This document shows positions 45,808-54,992 of a DNA stretch of 64,000 nucleotides, one piece after another. Each line of letters starts with the position of its first letter. The first letter of the stretch is position 1. This DNA is from Dyadobacter subterraneus (GTDB lineage: Bacteria > Bacteroidota > Bacteroidia > Cytophagales > Spirosomataceae), in assembly GCF_015221875.1 (NCBI RefSeq), contig NZ_JACYGY010000001.1:496001-560000 (forward strand). The letters are read 5' to 3'. A program made the position numbers and the translations under genes. Below the pieces are notes generated by a model that saw only the letters and a program-made list of their open reading frames with translations, was not told the DNA's origin and ran no database searches.

Positions 45808-46614
45808 ATGAAATCAATAAAAATTAAATCTGTAATTGCTCATTTATTCCTGTCGGTACTGATACTGAGTTCCGTTACCTCTAACGCTCAATCGGCTCAA
45901 AAAAATCCTGTATATATTTTAGTTCATGGCGCATGGCATGGAGGTTGGTGTTGGCAGAAAGTAAGTAAAAATCTTCGGGCAGTTGGAGCTATTGTTTATA
46001 CACCCACATTAAGCGGACTTGGGGAACATCAGAATACATTAAACAAAGACATCAATCTGGATACGCATATTGAAGATATTGTCAATTTAATTGTCATGGA
46101 AGATCTTCACAATGTGATTCTGGTTGGTCATAGTTATGCAGGAACGGTGATCGCAGGTGTTGCGGATCGAATTCCTGATCGACTTAATAAACTGATATTT
46201 CTGGATGCCATGATTGTTGAAAATGGCGAAAGTGCTCTTTCTGTTCATCCGAAAGAAGCGCAGGAATATTCTGAAAATGCTTCTAAAAGCAGTAATGGTC
46301 TTAGCGTCCCTTCTTTTCCTGTTGAAGCTTTTGGCGTAACAAATCCGGCGGATATCAAATGGGTAAAAGAGCGGTTAACTCCTCAGCCTTATAAAACATT
46401 TACACAACGTCTGGTTTTGAAAAATCCATACGGAAACCATTTGCCGCTGGTTTATATCGCTTGTACAAATCCACAAATGCCAGTACTCAAAACCTTTTCT
46501 GATCGTGTGAAAAATGATAAAAACTGGAAACATTATTCATTGAATACAGGACATGATGCGATGATCACAGTTCCTGATGAACTTTCTGCTTTGCTTGAAA
46601 AGATCAGCAAATAA
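45808..46614 (+). CDS. Secreted alpha/beta hydrolase (esterase-like)
   Basis: Periplasmic or secreted esterase-type hydrolase, 268 residues. ATG 45808 (MKSIKIKSVIAHLFLS) precedes a signal peptide ending near SNAQS; a TTG lies at 45787. Catalytic features are HGAWHGGWCWQKV at the oxyanion region, the nucleophile elbow GHSYAG, and a C-terminal TGHDAM with the likely His. The shape resembles salicylate/methyl-ester esterases. It is divergent from an HxlR gene, suggesting substrate-linked induction. Substrate unknown. Confidence 0.88.
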   Translation: MKSIKIKSVIAHLFLSVLILSSVTSNAQSAQKNPVYILVHGAWHGGWCWQKVSKNLRAVGAIVYTPTLSGLGEHQNTLNKDINLDTHIEDIVNLIVMEDLHNVILVGHSYAGTVIAGVADRIPDRLNKLIFLDAMIVENGESALSVHPKEAQEYSENASKSSNGLSVPSFPVEAFGVTNPADIKWVKERLTPQPYKTFTQRLVLKNPYGNHLPLVYIACTNPQMPVLKTFSDRVKNDKNWKHYSLNTGHDAMITVPDELSALLEKISK

Positions 46615-46633
46615 TTTGTTACAGCAATAAATG

Positions 46634-46676
46634 AAAACTTCTTCCTTTGCTCCGGGAAGAAGTTTTTTGTTTTTTA
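46634..46676 (+). terminator. Rho-independent terminator after alpha/beta hydrolase
   Basis: 12-bp stem (46634-46645 / 46655-46666), 9-nt loop, T-rich tail to about 46676. Confidence 0.85.
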
Positions 46677-46842
46677 CTAAACCAGAACAGATAAAAACGT
46701 GTTACTATTTTGATAAGAAAAAGCCGTTTGAAGATTTTTTTCAGCATAGTAGGACCACCTGCTTTCTTTGGTTTTGAAAAGTATATTCTCGTAATTCGGT
46801 CTGGATTTTTAACAATCAACAAAAAGCCAATTATTCACCATA

Positions 46843-47838
46843 ATGACAACCATTGAAGAACAAGTAGCGCGTTACGGATATGTTACCGAAACGATTGCAG
46901 AAGATATTGATTTGATTGCCGAAATTACCCGATTGAAAAAGGAAAAAAATGCAGTCATTTTAGCACACTATTATGTAAGTGCGGAAATTCAGGATCTGGC
47001 AGATTATATAGGCGATAGTTTAGGATTATCACAACAGGCTGCGGCTACGGAAGCAGACATGATCGTATTCTGTGGCGTACATTTTATGGGCGAAACAGCG
47101 AAAGTTTTAAGTCCGAATAAAAAAGTAGTCATTCCTGATTTAAATGCTGGTTGTTCTCTTGCAGATTCTGCTCCGGCTGATAAATTTGCGGAATTTAAAG
47201 CGCAATATCCTGATCATATCGTGATCAGTTACATCAACTGTTCTGCTGAAATTAAAGCACTTACGGATATCGTTTGTACGTCTTCCAATGCTTTACAAAT
47301 TGTAAACAGTTTACCAAAAGACCAGAAAATTATCTTTGCTCCGGATGCAAATCTGGGAAGATATGTGGCGCAGAAAACAGGTCGTGAAATGGTTTTGTGG
47401 GATGGTGCGTGTATAGTTCATATTGATATTTCCCGTGAAAAACTGGCTGAACTTCGTAAAGAAAATCCTGATGCCTTGTTGATCGCACATCCGGAATGTA
47501 AGGAAGATATTCTGTTGCAGGCTGATTTTGTAAGTTCAACGACCGGACTTTTGAAATTCGTCCAGGAATCAAATCATGACAAATTCATTGTAGCGACAGA
47601 AGCTGGTATTCTTCATAAAATGAAGCAGGCAGTTCCGAATAAAAAGCTGATTCCGGCGCCAGGATCTGACAATAATACCTGCGCATGTTCAGAGTGTCCA
47701 TATATGAAAATGAACACGCTGGAAAAAGTTTATAACGCACTTTATTATGAGCAGCCGGAGATTTTTGTGCCGGAAGATATTCGCGTGAAAGCGTTTGAAT
47801 CGGTTAACCGGATGCTTGAACTGAGTAAAGGGATTTAA
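46843..47838 (+). CDS. nadA: Quinolinate synthase A
   Basis: Fe-S enzyme that makes quinolinate from iminoaspartate and dihydroxyacetone phosphate, the second step of NAD synthesis. 331 residues. Motifs are [47 protein letters not shown] and the Cys-rich [14 protein letters not shown], which with Cys in VFCGVHF and the middle region supply the [4Fe-4S] ligands. nadB follows after 107 bp on the same strand. nadC is not in the window. Confidence 0.97.
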   Translation: MTTIEEQVARYGYVTETIAEDIDLIAEITRLKKEKNAVILAHYYVSAEIQDLADYIGDSLGLSQQAAATEADMIVFCGVHFMGETAKVLSPNKKVVIPDLNAGCSLADSAPADKFAEFKAQYPDHIVISYINCSAEIKALTDIVCTSSNALQIVNSLPKDQKIIFAPDANLGRYVAQKTGREMVLWDGACIVHIDISREKLAELRKENPDALLIAHPECKEDILLQADFVSSTTGLLKFVQESNHDKFIVATEAGILHKMKQAVPNKKLIPAPGSDNNTCACSECPYMKMNTLEKVYNALYYEQPEIFVPEDIRVKAFESVNRMLELSKGI

Positions 47839-47945
47839 TTCCGGACTTATAGATGATGAGTTGAGATTTTTTGTTATGGCACAGTCTTTATCAGAAATCT
47901 CATATCTTGTCAGTCAAATTATTGAAACACGTTTACCATTATCCT

Positions 47946-49526
47946 ATGCCCCAGTTCGATTTCCTGATCATCGGTTCCGGTATTGCCGGACTTAGTTATG
48001 CTGCAAAACTGGCACGACACTTTGAAAATACGCAGGAGCACGTTTCTATTGCCGTCATTACCAAGGTTCAGGCGGATGAAACGAATACAAAATATGCCCA
48101 GGGTGGTATTGCGGTCGTTTGGGATAAATCGGATTCGTTTGAAAAGCATATCCATGATACCATGGATGCGGGTGATGGAATTAACAAGCCTGATGTTGTT
48201 GAAATTGTTGTAAAAGAAGCGCCGGAACGTATTCAGGAATTGATTGATTACGGAACCCGTTTTGACAAAGAACCGGAAGGGAATTATGATCTTGCCAAGG
48301 AAGGCGGACATTCTGACCATCGGATTTTGCATTTTAAAGACATTACCGGAGCAGAAATTGAGCGTGCACTTTTAGAAGAAGTAAAACGTCATAAGAATAT
48401 TGAAGTTTTCACCCATTATTATGCCGTGGAATTGATCACGCAGCATCATTTGGGAGAAACTGTTTACCGTTACCGTGAAGATATTAAATGTTTCGGCGCT
48501 TATGTTTTAAACCGCCGCTCCGGACAGGTTGAAAAGTTTTTGGCGAAAACAACAATGTTGGCCACCGGTGGAATTGGCAATATTTATCAAAGTACAACAA
48601 ATCCAACTATCGCCACCGGTGATGGTATCGCAATGGCTTATCGTGCCAAAGGGATTTGTGATAATATGGAGTTTATCCAGTTTCACCCGACCAGTTTTTA
48701 TCTTCCCGGTAAAAAACCGTCGTTCCTTATTTCAGAGGCCGTACGTGGTTTTGGAGGAATTTTGAAACGTGCGGACGGAAGTACTTTCATGGAATTGTAT
48801 GATGACCGTCTTTCACTCGCTCCCCGTGATATCGTAGCCCGCGCTATTGACTCAGAAATGAAGAAAAACGGGGTTGATCATGTATACCTGGATGTCCGTC
48901 ATTGTGATTATGAAAAATTCCTCGAACATTTCCCAAATATTACGCAGTATTGTCTGGATGCAGGTATTGATGTAAGAACTGAAATGATTCCGGTGGTTCC
49001 GGCTCAGCACTATATGTGTGGTGGAGTCCGGGTTAATGAGTGGGGTAAAACAAATATTAATTTCCTGTATGCAGTAGGAGAGTGCTCTTGCACAGGATTG
49101 CATGGCGCAAATCGTCTGGCTTCAAATTCATTATTGGAAGCAGTAGTTTTCGGTCACCGCGCTTATGAAAGCACGCTGGAAAGTTTTGACAAAGCCGTTG
49201 TTCCTGATAATATTCCTGAATGGGATGATTCTGGTACAACACACCCGGAAGAAAATGTTTTGGTAACAGAAATGACCCGGGAATTGAATAGTATCATGTC
49301 AAATTACGTGGGTATTGTCCGCACCGATCGCCGTATGAAACGTGCCTATGACCGTCTGGAATTATTGCACCACGAACATGAAGAATTATATCGCCAATCC
49401 AAAGTTTCCGTTGCGATTTGTGAGTTAAGAAATATGATTTCTGTTTCTTACCTGATTATAAAAATGGCGATGGCAAGACGGGAAAATATTGGTTTGCACT
49501 TTAATGCGGATCATGTGAAAGGTTGA
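47946..49526 (+). CDS. nadB: L-aspartate oxidase
   Basis: FAD flavoprotein that converts L-aspartate to iminoaspartate for NadA. ATG 47946 (MPQFDFLIIGSGIAGLSYAA) gives 526 residues, the normal size; the open frame extends upstream to 47871 without support. Motifs are GSGIAGLS, TKYAQGGIAVVWD, SDHRILHFKDITG, ATGGIGNIYQSTTNP, GLHGANRLASNSLLEAVVFG and RTDRRMKRAYDRL near the C-terminus. A perfect hairpin terminator follows. Confidence 0.97.
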   Translation: MPQFDFLIIGSGIAGLSYAAKLARHFENTQEHVSIAVITKVQADETNTKYAQGGIAVVWDKSDSFEKHIHDTMDAGDGINKPDVVEIVVKEAPERIQELIDYGTRFDKEPEGNYDLAKEGGHSDHRILHFKDITGAEIERALLEEVKRHKNIEVFTHYYAVELITQHHLGETVYRYREDIKCFGAYVLNRRSGQVEKFLAKTTMLATGGIGNIYQSTTNPTIATGDGIAMAYRAKGICDNMEFIQFHPTSFYLPGKKPSFLISEAVRGFGGILKRADGSTFMELYDDRLSLAPRDIVARAIDSEMKKNGVDHVYLDVRHCDYEKFLEHFPNITQYCLDAGIDVRTEMIPVVPAQHYMCGGVRVNEWGKTNINFLYAVGECSCTGLHGANRLASNSLLEAVVFGHRAYESTLESFDKAVVPDNIPEWDDSGTTHPEENVLVTEMTRELNSIMSNYVGIVRTDRRMKRAYDRLELLHHEHEELYRQSKVSVAICELRNMISVSYLIIKMAMARRENIGLHFNADHVKG

Positions 49527-49593
49527 TTTCGGAAATTTTCTCTCAAGAAAAAGGGTGTTTGACTTGGACTCAATTTTATATAAGGCAAAAATT

Positions 49594-49622
49594 AACCCAA
49601 GGTTTTAACCTTGGGTTTTTCA
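49594..49622 (+). terminator. Rho-independent terminator after nadB
   Basis: Stem aacccaaggt (49594-49603) / accttgggtt (49608-49617), 4-nt loop, T-run following. It closes the nadAB unit. Confidence 0.85.
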
Positions 49623-49750
49623 ATGCCAAAATGTCTCCGGCTTTAGCCTAGCTACTCAATATATTTTTGGTTAAGAAGCGACTCTCTGTGGCCAAAGTCT
49701 AAAGAAAGCCATACTATTCAATCAATGCCATTTTATTTAGATCCGATTTC

Positions 49751-51109
49751 TTACTTAGCCGCCGCAACAACTTTCCCCGACTTCCTCGTAATCACCCGGT
49801 TCAGAACATTCTGGCCAATTTTCTCTCCCAAATTCGTCCCTTCTTCCACACCATCACGGTAATGAATCCCACCATAAACACGGCTGATTGAAGCGTCCAC
49901 ATAAGCATCTTTAAAAGATTTGAAAGACTTTACGCCGTGACCGTATTTCTTCTCCGTTGTATCTGTAAACGCAACATTATCTCCAATTAATTTGGTTAGA
50001 ACTGTCCCGCAAGCCGCAGAAATGGTACTATGTCCGCTTACATATTCAGGGAAAGCAGGCGTTTCCAAAAACGGACGCCAGTTAGGGTCCCAGTTGTTGT
50101 TAATAACAGTTTCCGGACGTATACGTACGCTCCGGTATTTTTCATCCCAACACGAAACAAAAGCGTCAAAAAGAGACAGTGCTCCCAAAGTATATGCTTC
50201 ATTAACCTGCATCAGATTTAATTTTTTTTCTGACGTAACGTTTTTGATAATTGCAAGCCAGTGTCCTGCGGGAGTCATTTTTTTATTGGCAAACATGGCA
50301 TGCCCAACCACATTGGTTACAAAGGCATTGTCATCCCAAAAATAGGCTGTCGCTTTTTGTTCTTCGGTAAGGTTTTTTCCTATATTATAAACCTCCATCG
50401 CCAGCTTCATGAAGGGGCTGTTCTTGTTAAGGTCATATTTAGCTGGTGGTGGGCAGCGAAATTGTGTCACCGAATCCAGCGCAAAAGTTCTCACGGTATT
50501 CCACATAGGTTCACATGCATCGGCATAGGCAGGGGGAGTCGGTACCCAGGTGCCAGGCTCATTGGTTACAGTATAGCGAAATCCACGTATCTCCTTGTAA
50601 TGATCTTTTGATGCATGAGCCAGAACGTGTTTGGCAACCGTATCACCATATGCGATGGACCGTTTGTAGACATCTTCCGGGATGCCCATTTCTTCATATT
50701 TTTGAAAAAGGCCCTTTTCGTAATCATCCCACAAATTGCCGGAAAATGTGAGCGTGCGGCCAACAACCGTAAAGGCTTTAATACTTGCAAGCGGAAAACA
50801 ATAGGCAGCTCCTGGCTCAGGTTTTGGCGATGCAGTGAATTTATTGATCTGTCCCGCCAGTGACTGAAATTCCGGATATCCGGGAACAAGCGCTTCGTAA
50901 GCTGCCAGAAATGAATAACTATAAATCCTGCTTGCCACAGGCGGTTTGAAAATATCGTGGATGATTACATCCGTCAGCTGTGTAGTGGTTGCGTGGAAAA
51001 TTTTCGGGTCAGATGCTTTTGCATTGTATTCTTCGGGGGGAGAAGATTTTTTGCAGGAGTAGGTAAAGATGGTAACTAAAACCAGTATGCTGATGCTTGG
51101 AAATTTCAT
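49751..51109 (-). CDS. Vanadium-dependent haloperoxidase-like lipoprotein (PAP2 superfamily)
   Basis: 452-residue surface or periplasmic lipoprotein. ATG 51109 starts MKFPSISILVLVTIFTYSC with lipobox Cys about residue 19. The PAP2/haloperoxidase active site is complete: K324-x6-R331-P332 (KYRSVRIRP), S358-G-H360 (YVSGHST) and S409-R410-x5-H416 (SRVYGGIH). It could be a vanadium haloperoxidase or an acid-phosphatase relative; sequence alone cannot decide. A second, related protein is encoded at 60407-61762. It is divergent from a SusC gene by about 0.6 kb. Confidence 0.88.
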   Translation of the reverse strand: MKFPSISILVLVTIFTYSCKKSSPPEEYNAKASDPKIFHATTTQLTDVIIHDIFKPPVASRIYSYSFLAAYEALVPGYPEFQSLAGQINKFTASPKPEPGAAYCFPLASIKAFTVVGRTLTFSGNLWDDYEKGLFQKYEEMGIPEDVYKRSIAYGDTVAKHVLAHASKDHYKEIRGFRYTVTNEPGTWVPTPPAYADACEPMWNTVRTFALDSVTQFRCPPPAKYDLNKNSPFMKLAMEVYNIGKNLTEEQKATAYFWDDNAFVTNVVGHAMFANKKMTPAGHWLAIIKNVTSEKKLNLMQVNEAYTLGALSLFDAFVSCWDEKYRSVRIRPETVINNNWDPNWRPFLETPAFPEYVSGHSTISAACGTVLTKLIGDNVAFTDTTEKKYGHGVKSFKSFKDAYVDASISRVYGGIHYRDGVEEGTNLGEKIGQNVLNRVITRKSGKVVAAAK

Positions 51110-51727
51110 TGTACAATAAAAATTACGAATGATCTGGTAACAAAAATACCGGAGGAATTCACGAAGATAATCAAGAAAAGTCAATAGCCTGGAAATTATT
51201 TTTAATACGAAAATCAATATTAAAAGCGGAAATTATCTATTTTTCATTAATTGATTTTTAAGAACAGTATTAAGAATAATGCTTCATGACTCAGGGAAAA
51301 AATGAGTTTAAAAGTCTTTATCCTCCGCTTCCATTTTTTAATAATTTTAACAATTTAGGGTCATTATTATTGTTATTTTCAAAGAATACATATTCATAAA
51401 TAAAGAGTGCTTTTTTTTGTGATAAATTTAATATCTTTTTGTACATCCAAATGAGTAAAATGAAGATTCGTGGACTTATTTGATATATTAATGTAGATAA
51501 AGAGTTTTGTAATTCATTGTTATCACAAGCTGCTATTTTTAACATTATGAAATTATTTTTTTTGTCACATTTAACCCTTACTGAATGCTAAAAATTTACT
51601 TTTTTTTTACTACGAATTGTGTGTTTTCGACACTAGGTTTCCGCGATGATTCTTCGCATTGGCGCGTCCGTTAAAGGATACAAGTCTTAAGATTTTACCA
51701 ACTAATTATTATTTTATCAATTAATCT
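51110..51727. other. 618-bp divergent intergenic region
   Basis: Lies between the minus-strand haloperoxidase and SusC. It is AT-rich and includes a doubtful 75-codon minus ORF (listed separately). The last 120 bp before SusC has a small gtgt-tttcg-acac hairpin (about 51619-51634) and cgcg-rich inverted bits near 51642-51668. It must contain both promoters, but no clean TAnnTTTG box is seen. Confidence 0.5.
51318..51545 (-). CDS. Doubtful small ORF
   Basis: 75 codons: MLKIAACDNNELQNSLSTL, a hydrophobic middle (ISPRIFILLIWMY), then KKALFIYEYVFFENNNNNDP and a final LLKNGSGG. AT-rich, with no family recognised. It is listed because it is the only substantial frame in the divergent region; it may be spurious. 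Confidence 0.25.
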   Translation of the reverse strand: MLKIAACDNNELQNSLSTLIYQISPRIFILLIWMYKKILNLSQKKALFIYEYVFFENNNNNDPKLLKLLKNGSGG

Positions 51728-54700
51728 ATGGGAATTAATACTCAAAGTAGATGTCGTTTCAAGGGACGATATATTCTTTCTCTCTTTCTTGCCTTTGGTG
51801 TGGCACTTGGAGCCTTTGCTCAGTCCACTGTAAAAGGTAAAGTAAAAGATGATCTAGGCCAGGGATTGCCGGGTGTAAGTGTTGTGGTGAAAGGAACCAC
51901 GGCAGGATCTGTTACCGATATTGAGGGTAATTACACTGTGAGTGTTCCGGGAGGAAATGCTACGCTTGTTTTTTCTTTTATTGGTTACCTGACACAAGAA
52001 ATTGCCCTTAACAACAAATCTTCTCTGGATGTTACGCTGGTAACAGACGTTAAATCTCTTAACGAAGTTGTGGTCGTTGGTTATGGTACGGCTAAAAAGG
52101 CTACTTTAACTGGTTCTGTTACAGCTGTTAAAGGTACAGAACTTGAAAAAGCACCTTCGGCAAACCTTTCCAATACACTAGGCGGACGTCTTCCTGGTGT
52201 ATCGGCAGTTCAGTCGAGTGGTGAACCTGGTTATGATGGTTCTGCCATCCGTATCCGTGGTACTAACTCATTGGGTAACAGTGATGCCCTTATCGTAGTG
52301 GATGGTGTTCCTAACCGTAGTGGTGGTTTGGATCGTATCAACCCTGCTGATATTGAGAGTATTTCTGTACTTAAAGATGCTGCGGCAGCGATTTATGGAT
52401 CACGTGCGGGTAACGGGGTTATCCTGATTACAACGAAACGTGGAAAATCTGGTAAACCACAGCTTTCATACGATTACAATTTCGGTCTAGCACGTCCTAC
52501 GCGTACACCGAAAATGTCGGATGCAGGTGAGTACGCTACTATTCGTAACGAATTGCAGATTTATGACAACGTTCCAACAGCTGAATGGAATAGCGCACTT
52601 ACAGGTTTCAATACCAACGGAAGTTACAAAACTGTAAAAGGCGATGTAGTTAATGCTGTTTTTACACCAACTGATATTCAGAAATTTAAAGACGGATCTG
52701 ACCCTTTGATTCATCCGAATACAGACTGGTATAAGGATGTTATCAAACCATGGTCTCCTCAGCAACGTCATAACTTACAGCTGATTGGTGGTAGTGAAAA
52801 CGTTAAATATCTTGCTTCTTTGGGTTATATCAACCAGGATGGTATTTACAAACACTCTGCGACTGGTTATAAGCAATATAACCTTCGTTTAAATCTTGAC
52901 GCAAAAATCAACAAATATGTGTCGGCTACATTAGGTATTGCTGCACGTGAAGAATATCGTTTCTTCCCGAATGGCGGTGGTGCTGGTGATATCTTCCGTA
53001 TGTTGATGCGTGGAAAACCAACCGAAATTGCTCTATGGCCTAATGGCTTGCCAGGTCCTGATATAGAAAACGGTCAGAACCCTGCTATTATCACAACAAA
53101 CCAGACAGGTTATAACCGTGATAAAAGAGATTACGTACAAACAAACGGATCGGTTGAAGTACTTATTCCTGGTGTTACAGGTTTAAAAGTGACAGGTTCT
53201 GCTGCGATTGATAAGAAATTCGGTCGTCAGAAATCATTCCAGAAACCTTGGACACTTTACTATTGGGATAAGAAATCTTACGAAGCAGACGGAGTTTCTC
53301 CTTTGTTGACAGGTTCTATTCGTTCTACTTTCAACGATCCTCGTTTGACAGAAACTTCCTCTCAGGAATTGTCAGTGCTTTTGACAGGTCAGGTTAATTA
53401 TGACAAAACGTTTGGAGCACACGCATTCAACATCATGGCTGGTGTACAACATGAGAAAGTGGATGCAGATGGTTTCTTTGCTTACCGTCGTTACTTTATT
53501 TCTCCGGTGGCTGATCAGCTTTATGCGGGTGGTAACCTTGAACAAAATATTGGTAACTCAGGATCGGTAACCGTAAACGGAACAACTTACAACAATACGG
53601 ATCTCTATCAGCGTGCTCGTTTGAGTTATTTCGGACGTGCAGGATACAACTATAAAGAAAAATATCTTGCTGAATTCCTGTGGCGTGTGGATGGTTCTTA
53701 CATCTTCCCAAAAAGCGGACGTTTCGGGTTCTTCCCAGGGGTTTCTGCCGGTTGGAGAATGTCAGAAGAAGATTTCTGGAAAAACAATATCAAATTCCTT
53801 GATAACGTAAAACTTAGAGGTTCATGGGGACAAATGGGAGCAGAAGCCTATTTGCCAAACAGTTCTACATTGGCTGAATATCAGTATTTGTCGACCATGT
53901 CTTTCAACTCTTACATTCTGGACAACAACGTAGTTAAATCATTGTATGAAGCACGTGTAGCAAACAACAACTTTACCTGGGAGGTTGCAAACAACTCAAA
54001 CATTGGTTTGGAAGGTTCCTTGTTGAAAGGAAAGGTTAGCTTTGAATTTGACTACTTCTATAATGTTCGTTCTAAAATCCTTATTCAGCAAACAGGTTCT
54101 ACACCGTCATCTGCCGGTATCGATGGAAAACTTCCTCCTGTGAACCTGGGTAAAATGAAAAACAGAGGATGGGAATTTAAAGTGAACTACGATGGAAATG
54201 TTGGTAACTTCACTTATGCTTTCGGAGTAAATGGTGGATATGCTAAAAACAAAATTACATTCTGGGATGAAACTCCTGGTATCCCTTCATACCAGACAAC
54301 TACCGGAAGACAATATCAGGCATTCCTTGCTTACCAGTATGACGGCGTTTTCAAAGATCAGGCCGCTATCGATGCAAACAAACTTGATTACAGCCCTATT
54401 ACAGGATCTATTCGCCCTGGTGATATGAAGTTCAAGGATGTTAACGGCGATGGTAAGATCAGTGCAGATGATAAAGTGCGTCAGAATAAAACTCAGCGTC
54501 CTACTTTCACTGGTGGTGCTACTATTAACCTGGGTTACAAAGCGTTTGACCTTGCTATCTTATTTCAGGGAGCAACAGGTGGTCTTCAGTATATCGGACA
54601 AACAGAATCAGGTGATATTGGTAACTACCTGAAATATGCTTACGACCATCGTTGGACAATCGATCACCCAAGTGAAACTGATCCTCGTTTGGCTAACCGT

Positions 54701-54979
54701 AACAATACTTACTACACAAACACAGACAATGCAGGTGCAAACACATATTTCCTGAAAAGCAATAACTACCTGCGTTTGAAAAACATTGAAATCGGCTGGA
54801 ATCTTCCAACTGAAATTGGTAAAAAAATAGGTGTAGGTACGTTCCGCGTGTATGCTAATGCCTTGAACCTGCTTACTTGGGACAAGATCAAGATCTGGGA
54901 TCCGGAATCTACCAGCGGCAATGGACAGTACTATCCTCAGTCCAAAATTATTAACATGGGTGTTCGCGTATCATTCTAA
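51728..54979 (+). CDS. SusC/RagA-family TonB-dependent transporter without STN domain
   Basis: Outer-membrane transporter, 1083 residues. The signal peptide is YILSLFLAFGVALGAFAQS. The CarboxypepD-like domain starts at once (VKGKVKDDLGQGLPGVSVVV), so the STN signalling domain of the other two SusC proteins is absent. SusC signature EVVVVGYGTAKKATLTGSV; plug with LIVVDGVPN and AAAIYGSRAGNGVILITTKRG; barrel ending NMGVRVSF. Codon choice is strongly biased to cgt, ggt, aac and gtt, as for highly expressed genes. SusD follows after 13 bp. No sigma/FecR lies nearby. Confidence 0.95.
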   Translation: MGINTQSRCRFKGRYILSLFLAFGVALGAFAQSTVKGKVKDDLGQGLPGVSVVVKGTTAGSVTDIEGNYTVSVPGGNATLVFSFIGYLTQEIALNNKSSLDVTLVTDVKSLNEVVVVGYGTAKKATLTGSVTAVKGTELEKAPSANLSNTLGGRLPGVSAVQSSGEPGYDGSAIRIRGTNSLGNSDALIVVDGVPNRSGGLDRINPADIESISVLKDAAAAIYGSRAGNGVILITTKRGKSGKPQLSYDYNFGLARPTRTPKMSDAGEYATIRNELQIYDNVPTAEWNSALTGFNTNGSYKTVKGDVVNAVFTPTDIQKFKDGSDPLIHPNTDWYKDVIKPWSPQQRHNLQLIGGSENVKYLASLGYINQDGIYKHSATGYKQYNLRLNLDAKINKYVSATLGIAAREEYRFFPNGGGAGDIFRMLMRGKPTEIALWPNGLPGPDIENGQNPAIITTNQTGYNRDKRDYVQTNGSVEVLIPGVTGLKVTGSAAIDKKFGRQKSFQKPWTLYYWDKKSYEADGVSPLLTGSIRSTFNDPRLTETSSQELSVLLTGQVNYDKTFGAHAFNIMAGVQHEKVDADGFFAYRRYFISPVADQLYAGGNLEQNIGNSGSVTVNGTTYNNTDLYQRARLSYFGRAGYNYKEKYLAEFLWRVDGSYIFPKSGRFGFFPGVSAGWRMSEEDFWKNNIKFLDNVKLRGSWGQMGAEAYLPNSSTLAEYQYLSTMSFNSYILDNNVVKSLYEARVANNNFTWEVANNSNIGLEGSLLKGKVSFEFDYFYNVRSKILIQQTGSTPSSAGIDGKLPPVNLGKMKNRGWEFKVNYDGNVGNFTYAFGVNGGYAKNKITFWDETPGIPSYQTTTGRQYQAFLAYQYDGVFKDQAAIDANKLDYSPITGSIRPGDMKFKDVNGDGKISADDKVRQNKTQRPTFTGGATINLGYKAFDLAILFQGATGGLQYIGQTESGDIGNYLKYAYDHRWTIDHPSETDPRLANRNNTYYTNTDNAGANTYFLKSNNYLRLKNIEIGWNLPTEIGKKIGVGTFRVYANALNLLTWDKIKIWDPESTSGNGQYYPQSKIINMGVRVSF

Positions 54980-54992
54980 CGAATATTAAATT

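Noticed and set aside
46619..46822. 67-codon minus-strand ORF before nadA
   Set aside because: Covers a terminator hairpin; strongly basic and without any recognised motif.
47919..48332. 137-codon minus-strand frame opposite nadB
   Set aside because: Shadow of nadB; composition follows the reverse complement of conserved NadB codons.
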